Source: an uncultured Bacteroidales bacterium
Lineage (GTDB): Bacteria > Bacteroidota > Bacteroidia > Bacteroidales > Bacteroidaceae
Assembly: GCA_902800925.1 (NCBI GenBank)
Contig: CADCGD010000021.1
Span: 1-41,326 of the forward strand
Direction of reading: 5' to 3'
Length of the DNA stretch: 41,326 nucleotides
Shown here: in pieces, positions 8,819 to 16,815 of the stretch
Layout: each line of letters starts with the position of its first letter
Position numbering within the stretch: position 1 is the first letter of the stretch
Made by a program: the position numbers and the translations under genes
The notes under the pieces: model-generated
Seen by the model: only the letters and a program-made list of their open reading frames with translations
Told to the model about the DNA's origin: nothing
The model's database searches: none

Positions 8819-10363
8819 GCGGTGGAGATATGCAGCGCACATCTCGGCGCAGCGTTCACCATCAACACCAGCGGAGACAATACCGCCAGCATAGCCAGCC
8901 CCCTCTCCACAAGGGAAGAGACCTTCAAGGCGAACGTGCATTAACGTTTCGCCGTCACGGACGATGCGCACAGGACTGCTGGTACGTGTTTCAACACCAA
9001 TCATCACTGCCTCGTTCGTCAGGAAGCCATGACACTGGCGTCCAAACGCCTTGAACCCCTCCTGTAGGCGATGGCTGATAGACTGAGGCATCCAGAAATG
9101 TAGAGGCGATGAGATTAGTCCTGGTGCATACGAACTCTTGGGCAAGTCATAGCTCAAGCGTTTATTGACAAAATCTGCCATGCGCTGTGCAGGAGCAGTC
9201 TGCTTCATATTACCCTGTTGCCAGCAGTTGCGTTCCAACTCTTCCTGAAAGCGCATCACTCTTAATGCATCATCACCATCGACATCTTCGGCTCGTAGTT
9301 CGACTACCATACCAGAGTTCGACCACTGTCCGCCACGATTCGACGGGCTCATGCCATTGACGACAATCTGTTCCTTGTCAGTAGCAGCAGGAATGACAAA
9401 GCCACCAGGACACATGCAGAATGAGTAGACGCCACGTCCATCGACCTGAGTGACAAACGAATACTCAGCAGCAGGAAGATACTTTCCCCTACCCTGTTTA
9501 TTATGATACTGTATCTGGTCGATAAGCATCGACGGATGTTCCAAACGCACACCCACAGCAATGCCCTTGGCCTCCAGTTCGATGTTGCTCTCAGCAAGAT
9601 AGCGATAGACATCGCGGGCAGAGTGGCCTGTGGCTAGGATGACGGGGCCGCGGAACTCTTTGTCGGCTGCAAAACAGCCGACCACACGATTGCCTTCCAA
9701 CAGCAAGCAGGTCATCTTGGTCTGGAAGTGCACCTCACCACCACAGCGAAGAATGGTGTTTCGCATGTTCTCAATGACACGCGGAAGTTTGTCAGTACCA
9801 ATATGTGGATGAGCATCGGCCAGGATATTCGTCGAGGCACCGTGCTGACAGAACACGTTAAGAATCTTTTCTATCGAGCCACGTTTCTTAGAGCGGGTAT
9901 ATAGCTTACCATCCGAATAGGCACCGGCACCACCCTCACCAAAACAGTAGTTGCTCTCAGCATCAACCTTCTGCGTCTTGGCAATCTGTGCCAGGTCCTT
10001 CTTGCGTTCACGCACGTCCTTACCACGCTCCAGCACGATGGGGCGCAGACCAAGTTCTATCAAGTGCAAAGCAGCAAATAGTCCACCAGGGCCAGCACCT
10101 ACAACGATAACCTGCGGACAGCCACTAACATCAGGATAGTCTGTATGCTGGTACTCGTCATCTTGCGGCTGTTCGTTGATGAACACCCGTACCTTCAGAT
10201 TGACAAAGATGGTGCGCTGACGGGCATCAATGCTACGACGAAGGATGCGCACAGCCGTAATAGTACGCACGTCAAAGCCGTACTCATCGGCCAGCCATGA
10301 GCGAAGCGCCTGCTCGTTGGCAGCCACCTGCGGCTGTACACGTATTTGATACTCCTGTATCAT
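8813..10363 (-). CDS. FAD-dependent dehydrogenase, COG2509-like
   Basis: The 516-residue flavoprotein has an N-terminal extension (1-80) with the QEYQIRVQPQVAANEQALRS pattern typical of COG2509 proteins, then a dinucleotide-binding GAGPGGLFAALHLIELG motif (Gly89-Gly94) and a second FAD segment, PVILATGHSARDVYR. The C-terminus has GEGAGYAGGIVSAGVDG, which closes the FAD site in this family. Substrate and physiological role are unknown; members are annotated only as FAD-dependent dehydrogenase or NAD(P)/FAD-dependent oxidoreductase. It is the last gene of a minus-strand run, its start overlapping the DUF1232 gene by four bases and its end overlapping ribE by six. Confidence 0.88.
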   Translation of the reverse strand: MIQEYQIRVQPQVAANEQALRSWLADEYGFDVRTITAVRILRRSIDARQRTIFVNLKVRVFINEQPQDDEYQHTDYPDVSGCPQVIVVGAGPGGLFAALHLIELGLRPIVLERGKDVRERKKDLAQIAKTQKVDAESNYCFGEGGAGAYSDGKLYTRSKKRGSIEKILNVFCQHGASTNILADAHPHIGTDKLPRVIENMRNTILRCGGEVHFQTKMTCLLLEGNRVVGCFAADKEFRGPVILATGHSARDVYRYLAESNIELEAKGIAVGVRLEHPSMLIDQIQYHNKQGRGKYLPAAEYSFVTQVDGRGVYSFCMCPGGFVIPAATDKEQIVVNGMSPSNRGGQWSNSGMVVELRAEDVDGDDALRVMRFQEELERNCWQQGNMKQTAPAQRMADFVNKRLSYDLPKSSYAPGLISSPLHFWMPQSISHRLQEGFKAFGRQCHGFLTNEAVMIGVETRTSSPVRIVRDGETLMHVRLEGLFPCGEGAGYAGGIVSAGVDGERCAEMCAAYLHRL

Positions 10364-10749
10364 TCTTCTTTGAAGAGGTCTTTAATTTCTTCTATCTCGT
10401 CATCATCAAACCACTTCGACAGACGATCCTTGGCTTTCTGCTGAATCTCCGGATCTATATCGGTCCACACCTTCTTCAGCACAAACAGTAGCACAGCGAG
10501 GTCGTCCGTCAATCCTGCAATGGGAATGGCATCAGGAATAACATCTAACGGACTGATCATATAGCCCAACGCACCAATGATCATCGCTTTGTTGGCAGTG
10601 CTAATCTTGTCGCTCTGCAGCGTATAGTACAATATCAGCGCTGCATACACCAGTTTGGCACCAGCACGCTTGGCAATGCTTGCAATCTTGTCAACGAAGT
10701 CTGACTGTGAGAACTTGTTGGCGTACTTCATAAAATCGGGTAATTCCAT
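10360..10749 (-). CDS. YkvA-like DUF1232 protein
   Basis: This 129-residue protein carries the DUF1232 core, GALGYMISPLDVIPDAIPIA followed by GLTDDLAVLLFVLKKV, with one or two short hydrophobic stretches between about 34 and 95 and a charged, acidic C-terminus. Family members are widespread small membrane-associated proteins without an established function. It overlaps the FAD-dehydrogenase gene by an ATGA, so the two are translationally coupled. The 46-base gap upstream holds imperfect repeats of ATAACGA rather than a clear promoter. Confidence 0.85.
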   Translation of the reverse strand: MELPDFMKYANKFSQSDFVDKIASIAKRAGAKLVYAALILYYTLQSDKISTANKAMIIGALGYMISPLDVIPDAIPIAGLTDDLAVLLFVLKKVWTDIDPEIQQKAKDRLSKWFDDDEIEEIKDLFKEE

Positions 10750-10754
10750 ATTTT

Positions 10755-10800
10755 TATTTTTTTTCGTTATTTCGTTATCATGATTTATTATCTCGTTATT
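10755..10800. repeat. Short imperfect tandem repeat (CGTTATTT units)
   Basis: TCGTTATTTCGTTATC and TCGTTATTTC recur within about 40 bases between the DUF1460 and DUF1232 genes. It is one of several simple-repeat tracts at gene junctions in this window. No function is evident. Confidence 0.6.
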
Positions 10801-11632
10801 TCAACCTTATTACTCTAATACCCGTATGAGAAGGATGCTTCTGCAGGTACTGATAGAAAGTCATCGGCTCCAGCACCACTTTCTTATGTATCATCGACGC
10901 ATTGAGCAGGTGCAGGCCGTCTTTCTGCCAGATAGCAAAGCCCAGATGAGCAATGTCCAGTCCTTTCTTATTGCACGTAATGGCAATGATGTCGCCATCC
11001 TTGACAGCCTGACGTAATGCCTTGGTGGAGCGACGCAGCGCAGACTTAGGGATATAGCGGGCTTTTATACCAGTGAGTTGCTGTTCCTGTTGGCGGATGA
11101 TGGGCACCAGTTCCGGCTGAGCTTTCAGCGCCTTATACACTGTGGAATGTGTGCTCATATAGTCCACCTTGACGCATTGAACAGCAGTAAACGGCGGATT
11201 GGGTGACTGTATCTCCGTCACGATATTCATCGCCTGCTTGTCACGTATCCAGTCGGAGAAGTAGTGTAGTCGCGATGCATAACCATCCATCACGCCCTGT
11301 CTATACCTCAGCGTGCGCAGCGTCGTTAGGTAGTCGTTCCATGTATGCTTTCCCTGACGAGCACAGATGGTCAGTGCCGTCACTGTCTCCACCAGCGTTG
11401 TACAATCCAGTTGGCGGGTGTTGACAACCAATTGCTCGTCATCATTCACTTCCAAAGTATGCGCCACATAGGGTACACCCAGGAACTGACGGGCAAACCA
11501 CAGAGTGGTTGTCTTAGTGTCCGCCTTAGCCAACAGACGGCAGATAGTCAAACTGTCAGCACTCGTATAGGTCACCTGTGCATGGATTGTACCGACCTTC
11601 AGCAGTAGGAGTGATATCAGTAATGTTCTCAT
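10796..11632 (-). CDS. DUF1460 protein, putative secreted NlpC/P60-fold amidase
   Basis: The 278-residue protein begins with a signal peptide (about 1-18). The family signature RQLDCTTLVETV places a presumed catalytic cysteine at Cys77, and a histidine follows in DIAHLGFAIW near residue 235. This is the Cys-His arrangement of N-acetylmuramoyl-L-alanine amidase-like DUF1460 proteins, which are thought to act on cell-wall peptides in the periplasm. Activity is inferred from the family. It overlaps the DUF4421 gene by four bases. Confidence 0.85.
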   Translation of the reverse strand: MRTLLISLLLLKVGTIHAQVTYTSADSLTICRLLAKADTKTTTLWFARQFLGVPYVAHTLEVNDDEQLVVNTRQLDCTTLVETVTALTICARQGKHTWNDYLTTLRTLRYRQGVMDGYASRLHYFSDWIRDKQAMNIVTEIQSPNPPFTAVQCVKVDYMSTHSTVYKALKAQPELVPIIRQQEQQLTGIKARYIPKSALRRSTKALRQAVKDGDIIAITCNKKGLDIAHLGFAIWQKDGLHLLNASMIHKKVVLEPMTFYQYLQKHPSHTGIRVIRLK

Positions 11633-12720
11633 ACTTTTTGTTTCTTATAACGACTACGCGCTCCGAAGTTGTATCCGATATACATATTCAGACTGCCAAA
11701 GATGTTGTTGGCTGCAAAGCGCGAATTACGATAGTTGTAAGCACGGACAATGACTGAGGCACCAGCATACCATCGCATATTGTTGTACACCAGTCCAAAA
11801 CGTCCGACACCATCGATATTCAGATTATTGATGTCGAAATGATACTTCTCTCCCTTTTCCGTTTCACCACGTGAACGTTTATAAGCCAATGCCAACGACA
11901 GTGACGAACAGAATAGGCAGTTCTTGGCAAACACCCAATTATAGGCATAGCCCACCGATGCACTGATGTTATAGTATTTCACACTGTTGAACATCAGTCC
12001 GCTATCAAGTTTGATGGCCTGCGGTCCCATACGTTTGTCAATCTCACTCTGCAGTTTTTCATGATCGAACTCGATACTATTCTTCGTATAGCCCACGCCA
12101 ACCATCCACGAGCCACAGCTAATCTTTTGGATGGTACTCTGTGCGAAAGCCGCAGGATAGGAAAAGCGTTGGTGATTGAAGATATAATAGAGATTGACAC
12201 CCGTAATACCCACACTTATACCACCAAAAGGCAGACCTTCCATCACGTCTGTATTGACATTCTTACCTAGCTTCAAGTCGCGAATCTTATAGTCAACGCC
12301 CGTCCGCCGATAATAGATGTCAGCTCCTATCTGTGCACTGTAGATACTAAGGTCTATCTCCTGCTTCAGGTCTTTCATGTCCACATCAACATGCTTCAGG
12401 TCGAAGGTATAACCTAAGAACACCCAGCGCCAACCAAAATAGGGACCGACCTTGAAGTTCGGTTCAGGTGACAGCCACACGGACTGTCCATCAGAGCCAC
12501 TCGTACTGAGGCGATAGTAGTCGTAGGTATGAGTGGCCTGAAGCATCACTGACCAGTTATAGTGCTGCGGCTCGACATATCTCTCGTCGACATAGCTGAA
12601 GCCACGAATTGTACGGCGCAACCAGCTCATTTTCTTCTCCGGTTGTTCCGTTTGTAACGTGTCCTGAGCTACAACCTGCAACACTACCGAGGTCAATATC
12701 ATCAACAGTGCTTTTCTCAT
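11629..12720 (-). CDS. DUF4421 protein, probable outer-membrane barrel
   Basis: The 363-residue protein has a signal peptide (about 1-18) and then alternating aromatic and polar strands: FSYVDERYVEPQHYNWSVML, KVGPYFGWRWVFLGYTFDLK and NVKYYNISASVGYAYNW-like segments. It ends in an aromatic strand, NMYIGYNFGARSRYKK. This pattern fits DUF4421, a Bacteroidota family that looks like an outer-membrane beta-barrel without a known function. It lies 4 bases after the oxidoreductase gene and is joined to the DUF1460 gene by an overlap, so secreted envelope genes dominate this operon. Confidence 0.8.
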   Translation of the reverse strand: MRKALLMILTSVVLQVVAQDTLQTEQPEKKMSWLRRTIRGFSYVDERYVEPQHYNWSVMLQATHTYDYYRLSTSGSDGQSVWLSPEPNFKVGPYFGWRWVFLGYTFDLKHVDVDMKDLKQEIDLSIYSAQIGADIYYRRTGVDYKIRDLKLGKNVNTDVMEGLPFGGISVGITGVNLYYIFNHQRFSYPAAFAQSTIQKISCGSWMVGVGYTKNSIEFDHEKLQSEIDKRMGPQAIKLDSGLMFNSVKYYNISASVGYAYNWVFAKNCLFCSSLSLALAYKRSRGETEKGEKYHFDINNLNIDGVGRFGLVYNNMRWYAGASVIVRAYNYRNSRFAANNIFGSLNMYIGYNFGARSRYKKQKV

Positions 12721-12724
12721 CAGT

Positions 12725-13708
12725 TCAGAACTTTCCTAAGATACGGTCGAGAACCCAGTTGACAGGCGTTGCAGACACACTGGTGCACTCGCAGATGCCA
12801 ATGCCCTGCAGATGTTCACAGACACTCTTGATAAGTGGATACTGCACATAAGGTGGATTAGGAACTTCCAGCACCTGTGTACCCTCACTGGTATGCAGTA
12901 CTATTGGTTTATAGTCGAAAACAGAGAAGTTCATCAGTCCCTTGTCACCAATAATCTCTATACAGTCCTCACGTGCTGACTCATGACCCACAAAACACCA
13001 CGAGCCACTACCTGGCAAACCACTTTCAAACTCAAAACAAGCACTCACAGAGTCTTCAGCCTCATAAAGTCCACCACGGTTGGCCCTTATGCCACGGGCC
13101 TCAATGATTACACCGAAGATATGCTGCAAGAGATCTAACTGGTGAGGTGCCAAGTCATAAAAATAGCCACCACCAGCAATGTCAGGCTGTAAGCGCCAAG
13201 GTAACTCATGCGGTCTGGTATAGTCCAATTCACGAGGTGGTACAGCAAAACGTATCTGAACGTTAATCACCTTGCCAATAATGCCATTATCCACCAGTTC
13301 CTTCACCTTCTGGAAATAAGGCAAATAGCGACGGTAATAGGCCACAAAACAAGGCACACCCGTCTCAGCACTGATACGGTTGATACGGGCACAGTCTTCA
13401 TATGATGCTGCCAGCGGTTTCTCGATATACACGGGTTTGCCTGCCTTCATGGCCATAATGGCAAAGGTAGCATGACTGCTAGGTGGCGTAGCGATATAGA
13501 TGGCGTTGACATCTGGGTCGTCAACGAGTTCCTGGGCATCAGTATACCACTTGGGTATACCGTGACGCTCAGCATAGCTGCGTGCCTTCCGCTCCTGACG
13601 ACTCATCACCGCCACCACGCTGGAACCCTCTATTTCAGAGAATGCCGGCCCGCTTTTCTTTTCTGTTACTTCACCACATCCGATGAAGCCCCATCGTAAT
13701 ATCTTCAT
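12725..13708 (-). CDS. Gfo/Idh/MocA family oxidoreductase
   Basis: NAD(P)-dependent sugar-type dehydrogenase family. The N-terminal Rossmann motif is WGFIGCGEVTEKKSG, followed by AIYIATPPSSHATFAI and the conserved EKP in GKPVYIEKPLA; the C-terminal half carries the family's substrate domain with GGGYFYDLAPHQLDLLQHIFG. Substrate cannot be predicted. I start at the ATG at 13708, because four residues further upstream would need a TTG inside the -7 promoter box. It heads a minus-strand run of five genes ending at 8813. Confidence 0.9.
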   Translation of the reverse strand: MKILRWGFIGCGEVTEKKSGPAFSEIEGSSVVAVMSRQERKARSYAERHGIPKWYTDAQELVDDPDVNAIYIATPPSSHATFAIMAMKAGKPVYIEKPLAASYEDCARINRISAETGVPCFVAYYRRYLPYFQKVKELVDNGIIGKVINVQIRFAVPPRELDYTRPHELPWRLQPDIAGGGYFYDLAPHQLDLLQHIFGVIIEARGIRANRGGLYEAEDSVSACFEFESGLPGSGSWCFVGHESAREDCIEIIGDKGLMNFSVFDYKPIVLHTSEGTQVLEVPNPPYVQYPLIKSVCEHLQGIGICECTSVSATPVNWVLDRILGKF

Positions 13709-13717
13709 AATTGTGTG

Positions 13718-13725
13718 CAAAATTA
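13718..13725 (-). promoter_or_regulatory. -7 box for the oxidoreductase operon
   Basis: TAATTTTG on minus, 9 bases from the ATG, implies a very short or absent leader. No -33 TTTG is obvious. It is divergent from the promoter at 13769-13776. Confidence 0.5.
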
Positions 13726-13729
13726 CAAA

Positions 13730-13766
13730 ATAATTATGAATTATGCATTATAAATTATGAATTATT
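13730..13766. repeat. AT-rich imperfect repeat (AATTATGA units)
   Basis: AATTATGAATTATGCATTAT and AAATTATGAATTATT follow one another between two divergent genes. Simple repeats of this kind are typical of junctions in this window; it occupies the space where both -33 elements should lie. Confidence 0.6.
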
Positions 13767-13768
13767 CG

Positions 13769-13776
13769 TAACTTTG
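13769..13776 (+). promoter_or_regulatory. -7 box for the membrane protein-hisB unit
   Basis: TAACTTTG, 20 bases upstream of the ATG at 13796. The -33 position falls within the AT-rich repeat. Confidence 0.55.
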
Positions 13777-13795
13777 CACAGCTAAATTGGAATAT

Positions 13796-14683
13796 ATGGA
13801 GCAAGAAGAAAAAATAATTTTACAAAAGGCACGCAGTTACCGGGGAATTCTTTCGGCAGGTACGCACTTGTATATCAGTAATTTCCGCCGTTTTTTCAAA
13901 GCCTCCTGGTTGACTGCTCTTATTTATGCATTTATCAATGCAGCACTAGGTACGCTGACTGCCATCAAAGTACCAGAACTCATTGTTGTTATCTTGCAAC
14001 AGCTACAGCGCTATAACGGCGTTTTTATCGAGAGTCTGCAATCTTATCTGGTTATTTTGGCTGAGTGCATCGCACTGATTCTTGCCGCCGTCATCGCTGC
14101 AGCCCTGGCTCAGGCCACGATTTTTGCTCTGCTGAAAGAGCATGGCGAAACGGGCAATGTTCCCGTTCCTGGCAGTTGGTGGAAACCCAGTACAAGCATG
14201 ATGGGTCGCACATTGAAAGGTGTGCTTCTCACGTTGCTAATCACCATCCCCTTGCTTGTCTTGGTTCTCACGGCCCCCTTTGCGCTGCCATTGTGGTACG
14301 TGCTCTTCAAATATATCATGGAGCCCTCTGCTGGCTATTGGGCAACACTGAGAAAAGGCTATGGACGTGGCATGGAACATTGGGGCTCTTTGTTCCTGGT
14401 AATCTTCCTCATCACTCTCTTCATCCTGTTGGCTGGAATGATTGTCATGCTACCTGCCCATATTCTCTACCTTGCCAACTATCGCGCACAGATGGGCGTA
14501 CTCATCGGTGACCCATTGGGCATGCCATCGTACATGTTACCCATGACCTTTATTACCTTCGTGCTGTGCAGTTTCCTGTATTTCTACATCTGCCTGCCCA
14601 TGCTGTTCAACGGCTACTATGCCTATGGCAGTATTGAAGCGAAGGAACTTGAACACGAACAACAAAAACTAAACATACAATGA
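13796..14683 (+). CDS. Conserved multi-pass membrane protein of unknown function
   Basis: About 295 residues with roughly six hydrophobic segments, for example around [73 protein letters not shown] and [21 protein letters not shown] recognise no catalytic motif; it resembles uncharacterised integral membrane proteins of Bacteroidales. I chose ATG 13796 rather than the in-frame TTG at 13787, which fits the promoter better. The stop overlaps the hisB start (ATGA), so it is co-translated with a histidine-biosynthesis gene, but a functional link is not evident. Confidence 0.75.
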   Translation: MEQEEKIILQKARSYRGILSAGTHLYISNFRRFFKASWLTALIYAFINAALGTLTAIKVPELIVVILQQLQRYNGVFIESLQSYLVILAECIALILAAVIAAALAQATIFALLKEHGETGNVPVPGSWWKPSTSMMGRTLKGVLLTLLITIPLLVLVLTAPFALPLWYVLFKYIMEPSAGYWATLRKGYGRGMEHWGSLFLVIFLITLFILLAGMIVMLPAHILYLANYRAQMGVLIGDPLGMPSYMLPMTFITFVLCSFLYFYICLPMLFNGYYAYGSIEAKELEHEQQKLNIQ

Positions 14684-15765
14684 AGAAAATACTCTTTATC
14701 GATCGTGACGGGACCATCATCCGTGAACCAGAAGACGAACAGATTGACAGCTTTGAGAAACTGCAGTTTGTACCGCGCGCCATCTCCAGCCTCGTATTCC
14801 TGCGTCAGCATACAGACTATGAGTTTGTCATGGTCAGCAACCAGGACGGATTGGGTACTGACGCATTCCCAGAGGATACGTTCTGGCCTGTACAGAACTT
14901 TATTCTCGACACATTGAAAGGAGAGGGCGTAGCGTTTGACGACATCCTCATAGACCCGCATTTTCCAGAAGATAATGCTCCTACCCGCAAGCCTAACACA
15001 GGATTGGTGGAGAAATATATGAGTAACCCTGAATACGATATCCAGGGCAGTTACGTCATTGGTGACCGCGATACAGACCGCCAGTTCGCCAAGAACATCG
15101 GTTGTGGATTCCTGCAGATAGACAGCACCCCTGGTGGGTTAGCTGCTGAGAGCTGGGAAAAGGCTACCGCCATTGCCTTTGGCGGCGAGCGCACCGCAGA
15201 GGTTCGTCGCACCACCAAAGAGACGGATATCTGGGTGAAGGTCGACCTCGACGGCAATGGTCATTGCGATATCCAGACAGGACTTGGTTTCTTTGACCAT
15301 ATGTTGGAGCAGATTGGCAAACACGGCATGATTGACCTCACTGTCCACTGCAATGGTGACCTGCATGTTGATGAGCACCACACCATAGAAGATACCGCAT
15401 TGGCATTGGGCGAGTGTCTGCTCAAAGCGCTGGGCGACAAGCGTGGCATTGAGCGCTATGGCTACTGTCTGCCCATGGATGACTGTCTGTGCTCCGTCTG
15501 TCTCGACTTCGGCGGACGTCCCTGGCTGGTCTGGGATGCGGAGTTCAACCGCGAGAAAATTGGGGAGATGCCTACGGAGATGTTCCTGCATTTCTTCAAG
15601 AGTCTGAGCGATGCTGCCAAGATGAATCTGAACATCAAGGCAGAGGGTCAGAACGAGCACCATAAGATTGAAGGCATCTTCAAGGCACTGGCACGAGCAC
15701 TGAAAATGGCAGTACGCAGAGACATCTATCACTACGAACTGCCATCTACCAAGGGTAGCTTATAA
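14680..15765 (+). CDS. hisB: Bifunctional histidinol-phosphatase / imidazoleglycerol-phosphate dehydratase
   Basis: Two steps of histidine synthesis in one 361-residue cytoplasmic protein. The N-terminal HAD phosphatase has the nucleophile motif FIDRDGT (Asp8, Asp10) and IGDRDTD downstream. The C-terminal dehydratase (from about residue 167) has the metal-binding motifs [10 protein letters not shown] and EHHKIEG. The zinc-binding cysteines of the E. coli phosphatase domain are absent: the equivalent loop reads [14 protein letters not shown], which I take to be the usual form in this phylum. No other his genes are in the window; the gene is instead coupled to a membrane protein upstream. Confidence 0.95.
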   Translation: MKKILFIDRDGTIIREPEDEQIDSFEKLQFVPRAISSLVFLRQHTDYEFVMVSNQDGLGTDAFPEDTFWPVQNFILDTLKGEGVAFDDILIDPHFPEDNAPTRKPNTGLVEKYMSNPEYDIQGSYVIGDRDTDRQFAKNIGCGFLQIDSTPGGLAAESWEKATAIAFGGERTAEVRRTTKETDIWVKVDLDGNGHCDIQTGLGFFDHMLEQIGKHGMIDLTVHCNGDLHVDEHHTIEDTALALGECLLKALGDKRGIERYGYCLPMDDCLCSVCLDFGGRPWLVWDAEFNREKIGEMPTEMFLHFFKSLSDAAKMNLNIKAEGQNEHHKIEGIFKALARALKMAVRRDIYHYELPSTKGSL

Positions 15766-15767
15766 GG

Positions 15768-16697
15768 TTATCGCCTGGGCCATATCATCTCCATCGGATA
15801 ATGGCGTATCAAGTCCCACCAGGAAGGCTCTTCAGCCATCAGTTCTTTGAGGATGAAGCGTCCTTCTTCTGCCAGTGGTTCACAAAGCACACATATGCGA
15901 TTGAGCCCCATTGTCTCTTGCAGTACCCACATCACGCCAGCGGCAAACTGGGTCATTCCCAGTGTTTCCAGGGTATTCGCCATGTTTGAACCATCCTTAA
16001 ACGGTTGGAATTCACCGTTGAGTTGACTGAGCACATGGTAGTAGTCTACCAAAAGACTCATCGTTGCCTTGCCACTCAGCAGCCGCTGCTGGAAAGTTTG
16101 TAGCATGCAGATGGCGTTCATCGTCAACGTAGGGGAAAAGATGCCATTATCTCCTTGACCGAACATCAGTTCTTTGTTTTGCGCAAACCATTTCTGCATT
16201 TTTCCGTTCGCCCACGGATTGCGGACGGACAGCACGCGGTAATGTAGATTGACAGGGGTATTTTCCCATGCATTCAAGGCCAGTGAGGTATAGCCACAAC
16301 GTATCTCCTGCTGACCAGTCTGACGCACAAACTTAATGGCACGGTCCATGCTACAGTCAACAAAAATTTCAATGGACGGAGACTGTGCGCCATTCATCAC
16401 AGCAGCACGTATCTTGCGCTCATCTAGTTTCTTTACCAACTTCTCGCGACGGCTGTTCAACAGTTCCTGACTCTCATGAATAGCCTCTGCATCAGCCATC
16501 CAGTCAATGCTTAAGTCCTGAGGAGCACGCAGTCCGTAGTCAAACAACCGCTCCATGCCCTTGTAACAGAGCTCTGTCAAACCATGACGTTGGGCAGTGC
16601 GGTAGATACCATGCCACTCATCCGCCAAAGGGCCTCTACTCAAGCAGTCCATCTGTCCTATGGCAACCCGCAGCAATTCAAAAAACAGTTCTTGCAT
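15768..16697 (-). CDS. Degenerate nucleotidyltransferase-like protein (NTP_transf_5 type)
   Basis: The 309-residue protein follows the layout of the Bacteroidota NTP_transf_5 family: an N-terminal helical part (FELLRVAIGQ, WHGIYRTAQRHGLTELCYKG), a central region, then VNLHYRVLSVRNPWANGKMQKWF, which matches the family's conserved H-x-R...NP...LQ-WF segment. The catalytic GDIDLWV-type acidic motif is missing; the place is taken by VMNGAQSPSIEIFVDCSMD. Nucleotide transfer is therefore doubtful, and the protein may be a non-catalytic paralogue. It has its own minus-strand promoter. Confidence 0.6.
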   Translation of the reverse strand: MQELFFELLRVAIGQMDCLSRGPLADEWHGIYRTAQRHGLTELCYKGMERLFDYGLRAPQDLSIDWMADAEAIHESQELLNSRREKLVKKLDERKIRAAVMNGAQSPSIEIFVDCSMDRAIKFVRQTGQQEIRCGYTSLALNAWENTPVNLHYRVLSVRNPWANGKMQKWFAQNKELMFGQGDNGIFSPTLTMNAICMLQTFQQRLLSGKATMSLLVDYYHVLSQLNGEFQPFKDGSNMANTLETLGMTQFAAGVMWVLQETMGLNRICVLCEPLAEEGRFILKELMAEEPSWWDLIRHYPMEMIWPRR

Positions 16698-16732
16698 GAT
16701 ACTTTGGATAGTAGTTTTTTGTTATTCTTCTG

Positions 16733-16740
16733 CAAAGATA
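16733..16740 (-). promoter_or_regulatory. -7 box of the nucleotidyltransferase-like gene
   Basis: TATCTTTG on the minus strand, 35 bases upstream of the ATG at 16697; it is divergent from the ligase promoter. Confidence 0.55.
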
Positions 16741-16783
16741 CAAAATAATTGAGAATTAACAACTGATATTGATAATTTCTTTG

Positions 16784-16791
16784 TAATTTTG
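16784..16791 (+). promoter_or_regulatory. -7 box of the DNA ligase promoter
   Basis: TAATTTTG, 24 bases upstream of the ATG at 16816; the -33 element is weak. Confidence 0.55.
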
Positions 16792-16815
16792 CACGAAATT
16801 TGTGTATAGACTACG

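Noticed and set aside
13709-13720. Upstream TTG start for the oxidoreductase
   Set aside because: It lies within the TAATTTTG promoter box; the ATG at 13708 precedes the Rossmann motif correctly.
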